Below the pieces are notes generated by a model. That model worked only from the letters and a program-made list of their open reading frames with translations. It was not told where the DNA came from and searched no databases. The position numbers and the translations under genes are program-made. DNA of 34,756 bases from Mycobacterium aquaticum (GTDB lineage Bacteria; Actinomycetota; Actinomycetes; Mycobacteriales; Mycobacteriaceae), in the NCBI RefSeq assembly GCF_002086485.1, contig NZ_MVHF01000067.1, positions 1 to 34,756 on the forward strand, read 5' to 3'. Of the stretch, positions 7,928 through 14,638 are shown piece after piece. Each line of letters begins with the position of its first letter. Position 1 is the first letter of the stretch.

Positions 7928-8716
7928 TCAGTGCACCTGGGCGCGACCGCGCTGCAGGACCGCGTCGCGGTTGGCGGCGACGTCGTTGCCCGTCGTCGAG
8001 TCCATCCACTGCCGCGCCGAGGCCGCCTCGATCCACAGCCCGGCGTCGGTCTGAGCTGCATCGATGCGGTGGTACGAGGACAGCAGGGCGCGGACGGCGG
8101 CCTGATTGTTGCCGACGATCGAGGCGGCAATCCGGTGCGCGGCAGGCAGTAACTCGTCGTGAGCGACGACTTCGGTGACCAGACCGGCGCGCAACGCGTC
8201 GGCCGCCGAGAGGTAGTCGCCGGTGAGACTCATGCGCCGAGCCAGGCCGACACCGACCTTCTGCGGCAGCCGGACACTCAAGCCCCAGGTGGGCAGCAGG
8301 CCGACTCTGGCGTGCGTGTCGGCGAACCGGGCGTGCTCGGAGGCGATCAGGATGTCGCAGTACAGCGCAAGTTCGAGCCCACCGGTGACCGCGGCGCCGT
8401 TGATCGCCCCGATCACCGGCTTGCTCATCGCCGGCCACTTGGGGGAGATGTCTGGCAGCTCGGTCGTGTTGCCCAGCTCTTTCAGATCAAGCCCGGCACA
8501 AAACACCGGATCGGCCCCCGTGAGGATCACCACGTCGACGGCGTCGTCGGCCTGGGCATCGCGTAACGCCTGGTAGAACTCGGTGCGCAGCTGCGATGAC
8601 AACGCATTGCGGGATTGCGGCCGGTTGAGGGTGAGTGTGCGGACCCGGTCTGTGGTATCGATCAGCAGCACAGTGTTGGTCGACTCCTCGCGCAAGCGCT
8701 CGTCGGCGTCATTCAT
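7928..8716 (-). CDS. echA16: enoyl-CoA hydratase/isomerase family protein (EchA16 type)
   Basis: This 262-aa crotonase-fold protein closely resembles mycobacterial EchA16 (Rv2831). Oxyanion-hole segments are FCAGLDLKEL near residue 73 and AAVTGGLELAL near 109, which keeps the first catalytic glutamate position. The second glutamate of classical hydratases (PE in the usual FxxPE...GLxPG block) aligns with His in FADTHARVGLLP, so textbook hydratase chemistry is doubtful and another crotonase reaction is possible. The ATG at 8716 has no Shine-Dalgarno, but TAGGTT lies 6 nt upstream, suggesting a leaderless transcript. It is divergent from the DUF2277 gene across only 23 bp. Confidence 0.92.
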   Translation of the reverse strand: MNDADERLREESTNTVLLIDTTDRVRTLTLNRPQSRNALSSQLRTEFYQALRDAQADDAVDVVILTGADPVFCAGLDLKELGNTTELPDISPKWPAMSKPVIGAINGAAVTGGLELALYCDILIASEHARFADTHARVGLLPTWGLSVRLPQKVGVGLARRMSLTGDYLSAADALRAGLVTEVVAHDELLPAAHRIAASIVGNNQAAVRALLSSYHRIDAAQTDAGLWIEAASARQWMDSTTGNDVAANRDAVLQRGRAQVH

Positions 8717-8739
8717 GCGATCAACCTATCGTGGGTCTC
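8717..8739. promoter_or_regulatory. compact bidirectional promoter with overlapping -10 elements
   Basis: The whole space between two divergent ATGs is 23 bp. The plus strand has TATCGT at 8727-8732, followed by 7 nt and ATG 8740. The minus strand has TAGGTT at 8728-8723, followed by 6 nt and ATG 8716. The two TANNNT hexamers share the TA step at 8727-8728. Both genes would be leaderless, and any -35 contacts would lie inside the opposing coding sequence. Confidence 0.6.
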
Positions 8740-9006
8740 ATGTGCCGGAACATCACCGAACTGCGTGGCCTGCAACCCGCCGCCACAGCCGAGGAGATCG
8801 AGGCCGCTGCTCGCCAGTACGTCCGGAAGGTCAGTGGCATCACCAGACCGGCCGGAGTCAACGTCGAGGCGTTCGAGGCTGCCGTGGCCGAGGTCGCCGC
8901 GACCACCACGCGGCTGCTGGACGGGTTGGCGCCACGCCGTCAGCCGCCCAAGACGATTCCGCCGCTGCGTCGTCCGGAAGTGCAGGCCCGCTTGGCGGCG
9001 CGGTGA
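8740..9006 (+). CDS. DUF2277 family small protein
   Basis: This 88-aa protein begins MCRNITELRGLQPAAT and contains AARQYVRKVSGITRP near residues 26-40, the hallmark of DUF2277 proteins of unknown function, which typically begin MCRNI. The family is small, soluble and widespread in actinobacteria. The ATG at 8740 is fixed by the conserved N-terminus; no Shine-Dalgarno is present and a leaderless transcript is likely. The stop overlaps the GTG of the next gene (GTGA at 9003-9006), so the two are probably translated together. No function is known. Confidence 0.88.
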   Translation: MCRNITELRGLQPAATAEEIEAAARQYVRKVSGITRPAGVNVEAFEAAVAEVAATTTRLLDGLAPRRQPPKTIPPLRRPEVQARLAAR

Positions 9007-9551
9007 GCTCGCCGGCGCTCAAGGAGTGGAGCGCAGCGGTTCATGCGCTGCTCGACGGCCGACAGACGGTGCTGTTGCGCAAGGGCGGCATCGGCGAGAA
9101 GCGGTTCGCGGTCGCCGCAGCCGAGTTCGTGTTCTTCCCGACTGTCGCGCACAGCCACCGCGAGCGGGTACGGCCCGAACACCGTGATCTGCTCGAGCTC
9201 GCCGCGGCCGACAGCACCGAAACAGCTGTCATCATCCGGGCCGCGGCGAAAGTCATTGCCGCCATTGAGGTCAACCGCCCTGAGGCGATCGACGAGATCG
9301 CCGACCTGCACATCTGGACCGCTGATTCGGTGCAGGCCGACCGGCTGGATTTCCGCCCCAAACACCGGCTGACGGTGTTGGTGGTTCAGGCCATGCCACT
9401 GATCACACCCGTCGAGTTGGTGCGCGTGCCGGAGTTCGCGGGTTGCAAGAGCTGGGTGGAACTCACAGCCGACGTCGGCCTGGCCGGCGCCGTGCACGAT
9501 GACGCGACGCTGCAGCGTGTCGCCGAGCGGGTGCGGGCTTCAGTCGGCTGA
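9003..9551 (+). CDS. DUF1802 family protein
   Basis: This 182-aa protein fits DUF1802. It has ALKEWSAAVHALLDGRQTVLLRKGGIGE at residues 5-32, the FVFFPT block near 43-48, and a basic segment after it (HSHRERVRPEH). GTG 9003 is chosen because it is coupled to the preceding stop by a 4-nt overlap and the conserved ALKEW begins at residue 5. The family has no established activity; the Arg/Lys/His pattern suggests nucleic-acid or nucleotide binding, which is inference only. Its 3' end overlaps the convergent CocE-type gene by 12 nt. Confidence 0.85.
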   Translation: MSSPALKEWSAAVHALLDGRQTVLLRKGGIGEKRFAVAAAEFVFFPTVAHSHRERVRPEHRDLLELAAADSTETAVIIRAAAKVIAAIEVNRPEAIDEIADLHIWTADSVQADRLDFRPKHRLTVLVVQAMPLITPVELVRVPEFAGCKSWVELTADVGLAGAVHDDATLQRVAERVRASVG

Positions 9552-11183
9552 CGGTGGCCGCGGGCCTGCGGGGAGCACCAGACGGGACACGCCGCCCTCG
9601 CCGTGCCGCACGGTGTGGGTGGCGCGGACCAGCCGCGAACCGGAGATCGGTGGCTCACCGGTACCGAGGTTGCGGGCGAACCGTGGATGGGATCCGCCGG
9701 CGACAAGCAGGCGGATCCGGGAACCGGCGGCGAACCGATGTGCGACAGCGTCGAATTCGATGCGCAGCCGACCGGACTGCTCGGTGCGCCGGACGAACGC
9801 GTCGGTCACGTTGCGGGAGCGGCCTTTGGCGTTGACCTCGCTGATCCTGACGAACACATCGTTGTTGGGGTTGTCGCAGCTGTGCTCCAGCTCGACCACC
9901 GCGGTGCCGACCAGGTACAGATCCGCGGGCAATGGGTCGCCGGTGTAGGCGAGTACGTCGGCCCGACGGCTCAGCTGCGTGTCGTCGCGGTACCCGGCCT
10001 CACGTGCCAGCAGCCGACCACCGATTGTCGGGGTGGGACTGGCGGGGTGGAACACGAATGACGACGACGGCGCAGTCGGGGCCGGCGGCCGCTCCGACAG
10101 CCGGCCGGGGGGCTGCAGGAACAGCTCGTGTTCGGGCATCGCCGGTGACCAATCGGGCAGGTCCACCCAGCCGAACCCGTTGATGTAGGCACGCACCGTG
10201 GCCCGGCGGGTATCGCGACGTTCGGCAAGGTGAGTGTCCAGCCAGGCCAGCGATTCACCGAGCACCGTGGGTAGGCCCTTGGTCAGCAGCTGGGCGTGGG
10301 TCCAGGGACCGATCGTCAGCGCGACCGGTACCTCGCGCCGACGCAGTTGCCGGTACTGCTGCAGCGTCTGGTCCAGGAACAGGTCCTGCCAGCCGCTGAG
10401 CAACAGCACGGGCACCTCGACGCGGTCGAGTGCCTCGGTGAACCGCAGGCTGTCCCAGAACGGATCCTCCCGGTCGGGATGTTCCAGCCACGATTCGAAC
10501 CAGGGGGCGCCGCTGCCGAGCAGCTTGCGGCCGGCCTCGCCCATCGGCAATCCGGCGGTGGCCCGCGCGAGCTCCGCCGGGCCCCGGACCTGACGGGCCA
10601 GGGCCTGCACCAGACCTGGCTCCTCCTGCCGGGCCACCATTGCGCTCCAGCCGAGGAAGTCGTTGAGGGTGAAGGATCCGGTGCCCCACGCCGACTCGCT
10701 GAAATCGTGCGGGCCGACAGTGATCACCGCGGCTTTCATCTCCGGCGGTGGATCGGTCAGCAGGGCCCACTGGGTGAAACCGAGATAGGACAATCCGACG
10801 GTGGCGAACGAGCCGGTAAACCAGGGTTGCTCGCGCAGCCAGGCGACGGTGTCGGCGCCGTCGGCCATCTCGTGGACCATCGGGGTGAACTCGCCGCCCG
10901 AGCCGAACGTCCCGCGCACACTCTGCAGCAGTACGTGGTAGCCGCGAGCGGCATACACCTGGGCGAACACCGTGGAGAACGGGAACCTGCGGCCGTAGGG
11001 TCCGCGAACCAGCAGTGTGCCCGCCGGTGCCGCGGTGTCAGGCGAATAGTGATCGGCGATCAGCTCGACGCCGTCGCGCATCGGCACCCGCAGTCCGTGC
11101 CGCACGGTGTAGGACGTTTCGTGGGGTGGCAGGCCCAGCAGGCGGCTGACCGCCTTGCCGACGTGCCGGCGGAATTCCGTCAC
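9540..11183 (-). CDS. CocE/NonD family serine hydrolase (X-Pro dipeptidyl-peptidase-like)
   Basis: This 547-aa alpha/beta hydrolase (Rv2800-like) has PMRDGVELIADHY near residues 34-46, the nucleophile elbow GLSYLG with Ser132, a likely Asp in SGWQDLFLD near 266 and a His in IGPWTHAQ near 294. A C-terminal jelly-roll domain (about residues 350-547) ends in the RLLVAGGSHPRFARN block typical of cocaine-esterase/X-Pro peptidases. There is no signal peptide. Start GTG 11183 is followed directly by conserved-looking sequence; the ribosome site is poor. An AT-rich 8+8 palindrome lies 10 nt upstream. The natural substrate (ester, amide or peptide) is unknown. Confidence 0.9.
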   Translation of the reverse strand: MTEFRRHVGKAVSRLLGLPPHETSYTVRHGLRVPMRDGVELIADHYSPDTAAPAGTLLVRGPYGRRFPFSTVFAQVYAARGYHVLLQSVRGTFGSGGEFTPMVHEMADGADTVAWLREQPWFTGSFATVGLSYLGFTQWALLTDPPPEMKAAVITVGPHDFSESAWGTGSFTLNDFLGWSAMVARQEEPGLVQALARQVRGPAELARATAGLPMGEAGRKLLGSGAPWFESWLEHPDREDPFWDSLRFTEALDRVEVPVLLLSGWQDLFLDQTLQQYRQLRRREVPVALTIGPWTHAQLLTKGLPTVLGESLAWLDTHLAERRDTRRATVRAYINGFGWVDLPDWSPAMPEHELFLQPPGRLSERPPAPTAPSSSFVFHPASPTPTIGGRLLAREAGYRDDTQLSRRADVLAYTGDPLPADLYLVGTAVVELEHSCDNPNNDVFVRISEVNAKGRSRNVTDAFVRRTEQSGRLRIEFDAVAHRFAAGSRIRLLVAGGSHPRFARNLGTGEPPISGSRLVRATHTVRHGEGGVSRLVLPAGPRPPSAD

Positions 11184-11192
11184 CGCACCAGG

Positions 11193-11212
11193 CTACAAAT
11201 CAGAATTTGTAG
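11193..11212. repeat. AT-rich perfect palindrome upstream of the CocE-type gene
   Basis: CTACAAAT-CAGA-ATTTGTAG has perfect 8-bp arms and lies between the secreted-protein gene, whose stop it overlaps, and the GTG of the CocE-type hydrolase 10 nt away. It is strikingly AT-rich for this genome. It may be a repressor operator for the hydrolase or a weak terminator hairpin for the upstream gene; no U-run follows. Confidence 0.6.
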
Positions 11213-11784
11213 TACGGAGCCAGCTCGTGGGCCCGTTGCATGTTGACCTGCAGGCAGTCCGGGCGGTCCGGGGACTTGATCGGTGAGTAGAACAACGATT
11301 GCTGGATGAGCCCGTAGCTGGTCTTGAACGCGACCATGCAGGTCACCCACCAGCGGTCGTTCCAGTCGGTGGGCTTCATGATCCAGTACTGCGCGGCGCG
11401 GTGGCCGTCGATGTCGAGTTCCACGGCGTCCGGCGGAATGGTCTGCTCGTAGGTCCGCCAGACGAACGCCTCGACCGCCATCTGGTAATCGCCCGCGTCG
11501 TAATGGCAGCGCAGGCTGTCCTCGGGGGCTGGGGGTGTGTAGGCGAGCCCAATCCGCTGGATCACGTCGAGCGGGATGTCGTTGCACGGATCGAACGGCG
11601 AGGGGTCGGTTGTTGCGATGACCGGCCATTTGATCGTCGTGGACACGTTGGTCATCGGTAGATCGGTCACGTTCAGCTGTGGGGTGCCGGTACCCGACCC
11701 CGCTGACGTCCCGGTCTGCAGCACCACGACCACCGCCGCTACCAGCGCACACAGTGCCGACAGCAGGCGCACCCTGGCGGCCAT
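11200..11784 (-). CDS. secreted protein of unknown function (possibly DUF3558-like)
   Basis: The 194-aa product has a signal sequence (MAARVR, then a hydrophobic core of about residues 7-22) but no proper lipobox cysteine. The mature part has FDPCNDIPLDVI near residues 64-75 and LRCHYDAGDYQMAV near 91-104. This Cys-spaced pattern recalls DUF3558 mycobacterial lipoproteins, but I am unsure. It is rich in Trp and Tyr and has four cysteines in the mature part, plausibly two disulfides. GAGGGGG lies 5 nt before the ATG, supporting this start. A candidate -10, TACACT, lies on the minus strand at 11836-11831, giving a leader of about 40 nt. The next gene downstream is the CocE-type hydrolase, 16 bp away. 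Confidence 0.82.
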   Translation of the reverse strand: MAARVRLLSALCALVAAVVVVLQTGTSAGSGTGTPQLNVTDLPMTNVSTTIKWPVIATTDPSPFDPCNDIPLDVIQRIGLAYTPPAPEDSLRCHYDAGDYQMAVEAFVWRTYEQTIPPDAVELDIDGHRAAQYWIMKPTDWNDRWWVTCMVAFKTSYGLIQQSLFYSPIKSPDRPDCLQVNMQRAHELAPYYKF

Positions 11785-11915
11785 CGAACCCCCTCGCAGA
11801 ATTGGTCAGAATCTTCCCCGGCTTGCCGGGAGTGTAGCGGTCGGCGACCGCGGACTCGACCATAAACGAGAACCTGTTCTAGTCCGGGAGGGCGGGTGGC
11901 GCCCCGGCGCGCGGT

Positions 11916-11921
11916 TAGGCT
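11916..11921 (+). promoter_or_regulatory. -10 element for the uORF-pptH transcript
   Basis: TAGGCT matches the mycobacterial TANNNT -10 and is the same hexamer found before ribF and blaS. It ends 8 nt before a GTG at 11930 that opens a 6-codon reading frame. No convincing -35 is visible. Confidence 0.5.
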
Positions 11922-11929
11922 GGTCCGTT

Positions 11930-11950
11930 GTGGTGATGCAACCGTGGTGA
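11930..11950 (+). CDS. possible leaderless 6-codon upstream ORF coupled to pptH
   Basis: The frame GTG GTG ATG CAA CCG TGG TGA encodes only six residues (VVMQPW). It begins where transcription from TAGGCT at 11916-11921 would be expected to start. Its TGA shares one base with the pptH ATG (TGATG at 11948-11952). Mycobacteria translate leaderless ORFs efficiently, so ribosomes could terminate and reinitiate at pptH, which has no Shine-Dalgarno of its own. Three codons could equally be chance; only transcript-start data would settle it. Confidence 0.35.
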   Translation: MVMQPW

Positions 11951-12906
11951 TGGACCAGGAGTCGAGGGACCGGCAGCCGATTCTGTGGGCGATCAGCGAC
12001 CTACATACCGGCCACACCGGAAACAAGCCGGTCACGGAGTCGCTCTATCCCTCCACGCCCGATGACTGGCTCATCGTGGCGGGCGACGTGGGGGAGCGCA
12101 CCGACGAGATCCGCTGGGCCCTGGATCTGCTGCGGAAGCGTTTCGCAAAGGTCATCTGGGTGCCCGGAAATCATGAGCTGTGGACCACCAACAAAGATCC
12201 GATGCAGATCTTCGGCCGGGCCCGCTACGACTATCTGGTCGACATGTGCGACCAGATGGGCATCGTCACCCCCGAACATCCTTTTCCGGTGTGGAACGAG
12301 CAGGGTGGCCCCGCGACCATCGTGCCGATGTTCCTGCTGTACGACTACACGTTTCTGCCAGCAGGTACCGCGACCAAGGCCGAGGGGCTGGCGGTGGCGC
12401 GGGAACGCAACGTGGTGGGCACCGACGAGTTCCTGTTGTCGTGCGAGCCCTACGCGACCCGCGACGCGTGGTGCCGCGACCGGGTGAAGCAAACCCGTGA
12501 GAAGCTCGAAGACCTCGACTGGGTGACGCCGACCGTGCTGGTCAACCACTTCCCGTTGGTTCGTGAACCTTGCGACGCGATGTTCTATCCCGAGTTCTCG
12601 CTGTGGTGCGGCACCACTGCGACCAAGGACTGGCATACCCGCTACAACGCGGTGTGCTCGGTCTACGGGCATCTGCACATCCCGCGCACCACCTGGTATG
12701 ACGAGGTGCGCTTCGAAGAGGTGTCGGTCGGCTACCCGCGCGAATGGCGCCGCCGCAAGCCGTACCGATGGCTGCGGCAGATCCTGCCCGAGCCCCGGTA
12801 TGCGCCTGGCTATCTCAACGAGTTCGGTGGGCACTTCGAGATCACCGCGGAGATGCGGGCTCATGCCAAGCAGATGCAGGACCGGATCAACTCGAGGCGG
12901 CTGTGA
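11950..12906 (+). CDS. pptH: metallophosphoesterase, phosphopantetheinyl hydrolase PptH
   Basis: This 318-aa calcineurin-like phosphoesterase matches Rv2795c, PptH, which removes 4'-phosphopantetheine from acyl carrier proteins and so opposes PptT (known from M. tuberculosis). Metal-binding motifs are in order: SDLHTGH near residue 15, GDVGER near 44, GNHELW near 77, NHFP near 200, and YGHLHIP near 239. I prefer ATG 11950 to GTG 11944 or 11896 because it is followed directly by the family N-terminus and is tied to the upstream mini-ORF by TGATG; upstream residues are not conserved-looking. The stop shares one base with the pptT ATG, giving a tightly coupled writer/eraser pair. Confidence 0.9.
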   Translation: MDQESRDRQPILWAISDLHTGHTGNKPVTESLYPSTPDDWLIVAGDVGERTDEIRWALDLLRKRFAKVIWVPGNHELWTTNKDPMQIFGRARYDYLVDMCDQMGIVTPEHPFPVWNEQGGPATIVPMFLLYDYTFLPAGTATKAEGLAVARERNVVGTDEFLLSCEPYATRDAWCRDRVKQTREKLEDLDWVTPTVLVNHFPLVREPCDAMFYPEFSLWCGTTATKDWHTRYNAVCSVYGHLHIPRTTWYDEVRFEEVSVGYPREWRRRKPYRWLRQILPEPRYAPGYLNEFGGHFEITAEMRAHAKQMQDRINSRRL

Positions 12907-13568
12907 TGGGGACACTGCTGGGCGAGGTGCTGCCGGATGTCGTCGCCTCCGCCGAGCTGTACGACGACCCACCGGGACTTTCGCCTCTGCCGGAAGAGGA
13001 GCCGCTGATCGCGCGCTCGGTCGCCAAGCGCCGCAACGAGTTCGTCACCGTGCGCTACTGCGCGCGCCAGGCGCTGGGGGAGTTGGGCATCGGGCCGGTC
13101 CCGATCCTCAAGGGCGACAAGGGGGAACCGTGTTGGCCCGACGGCGTGGTCGGGAGCCTGACGCACTGTCAGGGGTTCCGAGGCGCCGTCGTAGGTCGCA
13201 CCTCCGAGGTGCGGTCGGTCGGGATCGACGCCGAGCCGCATGACGTGCTGCCCAACGGGGTGCTCGACGCGATCACCCTGCCTGTCGAACGCGCCGAACT
13301 CACCGCGTTGCCCGACGGCTTGCGTTGGGATCGAATCCTGTTCTGCGCCAAGGAAGCAACCTACAAGGCGTGGTTCCCGCTGACTCACCGCTGGTTGGGC
13401 TTCGAGGATGCGCACATCACGTTCGCGGTGGACGATTCGGGTACCACGGGTGGTTTCCGGTCCGAGATCCTCATCGATCCGGCCGCTGAACATGGTCCGC
13501 CACTCAGCGCGTTGGAGGGCCGTTGGTCGGTCCGTGATGGTGTGACGCTGACGGCGATCGTGCTGTGA
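12906..13568 (+). CDS. pptT: 4'-phosphopantetheinyl transferase PptT
   Basis: PptT transfers phosphopantetheine from CoA to ACP and PKS/NRPS carrier domains for mycolate, lipid and siderophore synthesis; it is essential in mycobacteria. The 220-aa Sfp-type protein shows ARSVAKRRNEF near residues 36-46, PILKGDKGEPCWPDG near 65-79, the Mg2+-binding VGIDAEPHD near 103-111, and FCAKEATYKAW near 147-157, which carries the second metal ligand. The ATG at 12906 overlaps the pptH stop by 1 nt. The TGA overlaps the truB GTG (GTGA at 13565-13568). Expression is therefore locked to its opposing enzyme. Confidence 0.96.
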   Translation: MGTLLGEVLPDVVASAELYDDPPGLSPLPEEEPLIARSVAKRRNEFVTVRYCARQALGELGIGPVPILKGDKGEPCWPDGVVGSLTHCQGFRGAVVGRTSEVRSVGIDAEPHDVLPNGVLDAITLPVERAELTALPDGLRWDRILFCAKEATYKAWFPLTHRWLGFEDAHITFAVDDSGTTGGFRSEILIDPAAEHGPPLSALEGRWSVRDGVTLTAIVL

Positions 13569-14539
13569 GCCGGCCAGTTCCAGATCCCGCGCACGCGAGG
13601 AGCAATCCAGAACCAGCGCACGCGAGGAGCAATCCAGAACCAGCGCACGCGAGGAGCAATCCAGAACCGGGCCTGGTCATCGTCGACAAACCCGCGGGCA
13701 TGACGAGCCACGACGTGGTGGGCCGGTGTCGCAGGCTGTTCGGAACCCGCAAGGTCGGCCATGCCGGCACCCTGGACCCGATGGCCACCGGCGTGCTGGT
13801 GGTCGGTATCGAGCGGGCCACCAAGATCCTTGGTCTGCTGACCGCGACCGACAAGTCCTACAGCGCGACCATTCGGCTGGGACAGACCACCACTACCGAG
13901 GATGCCGAAGGCGAAGTGCTGCAGACGGTTTCGGCCGCAGCCATCACCGACACGCAGATCGCCGACGCGGTGGCGGCGCTGCGCGGCGAGATTCAGCAGG
14001 TGCCATCGGCGGTGAGCGCGATCAAGGTCGACGGGCAGCGGGCCTACAAGCTCGCGCGGGAGGGCCAGACGGTCGAACTCGCGGCGAGGCCGGTGCGCAT
14101 CGACCGGTTCGACGTACTCGACGTCCGGCGCATCGGCGATTTCGTCGACGTGGACGTCGACATGGACTGTTCGTCGGGCACCTACATCCGGGCGCTCGCA
14201 CGCGATGTGGGGATCACGCTCGGCGTCGGTGGTCACCTGACGGCGTTGCGGCGCACCAGGGTCGGTCGCTACGGCCTTGACGAGGCGCGCACGCTGGAGG
14301 ACCTCGCCGACGAGGCACGGCTGAGTTACTCGCTCGACGAGGCCTGCCTGGTCGGTTTTGCCCGCCGGGATCTCAGTGCCGATGAAGCCGAGGACACCAG
14401 GCATGGCAGGCCGTTGAAACCGGCAGGCATCGACGGTGTGTATGCGGCCACCGCACCCGACGGTCGGGTCATCGCCCTGCTGCAGGATGGTCCGTCGCGC
14501 ACCAAATCCGTCGTGGTGTTGCGTCCGGCAACTCTGTAG
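13565..14539 (+). CDS. truB: tRNA pseudouridine(55) synthase TruB with a repeat-expanded N-terminus
   Basis: TruB makes pseudouridine 55 in the tRNA T-loop. The core begins GLVIVDKPAGMTSHDVV, followed by the catalytic loop GHAGTLDPMATGVL with the nucleophile Asp. Later blocks are KSYSATIRLGQTTTTED, QVPSAVSAIKVDGQRAYK and CSSGTYIRALARD. The 324-aa product carries about 36 N-terminal residues before the core, mostly three copies of AHARSNPEP encoded by a 27-bp tandem repeat; M. tuberculosis TruB lacks this. GTG 13565 is the only plausible start, since the next in-frame ATG is inside the conserved core. It is coupled to pptT by a 4-nt overlap. Confidence 0.95.
   Translation: MSRPVPDPAHARSNPEPAHARSNPEPAHARSNPEPGLVIVDKPAGMTSHDVVGRCRRLFGTRKVGHAGTLDPMATGVLVVGIERATKILGLLTATDKSYSATIRLGQTTTTEDAEGEVLQTVSAAAITDTQIADAVAALRGEIQQVPSAVSAIKVDGQRAYKLAREGQTVELAARPVRIDRFDVLDVRRIGDFVDVDVDMDCSSGTYIRALARDVGITLGVGGHLTALRRTRVGRYGLDEARTLEDLADEARLSYSLDEACLVGFARRDLSADEAEDTRHGRPLKPAGIDGVYAATAPDGRVIALLQDGPSRTKSVVVLRPATL
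13589..13669 (+). repeat. 27-bp tandem repeat, 3 copies, in the 5' end of truB
   Basis: Copies lie at 13589-13615, 13616-13642 and 13643-13669. The first two are identical, and the third differs only at its last base (CCA to CCG, still Pro). Each unit encodes AHARSNPEP and keeps the frame. Each also contains GAGGAG, a Shine-Dalgarno-like hexamer. The nine bases before copy 1 (CCAGATCCC) resemble a unit end. Near-perfect identity implies recent expansion and likely copy-number variation among strains. Confidence 0.95.
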
Positions 14540-14558
14540 ACGTGGATTTCTTGATTCG

Positions 14559-14589
14559 TTGCATCGTGATTCGACGAATGCAATAACCT
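14559..14589 (+). promoter_or_regulatory. inverted repeat with possible promoter before the PE-PPE hydrolase
   Basis: TTGCATCGT (14559-14567) and ACGAATGCAA (14574-14583) form a stem with one bulged base and a 6-nt loop in an AT-rich stretch after truB. TTGCAT could double as a -35, with TAACCT (14584-14589) as -10 at 19-bp spacing, so the repeat would be an operator. Alternatively it is a weak truB terminator; there is no T-run. Confidence 0.35.
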
Positions 14590-14638
14590 CTGCGTTCCAG
14601 GGTGCCGGCGTCGCGTCGACTCCTGTTGACGACGACAC

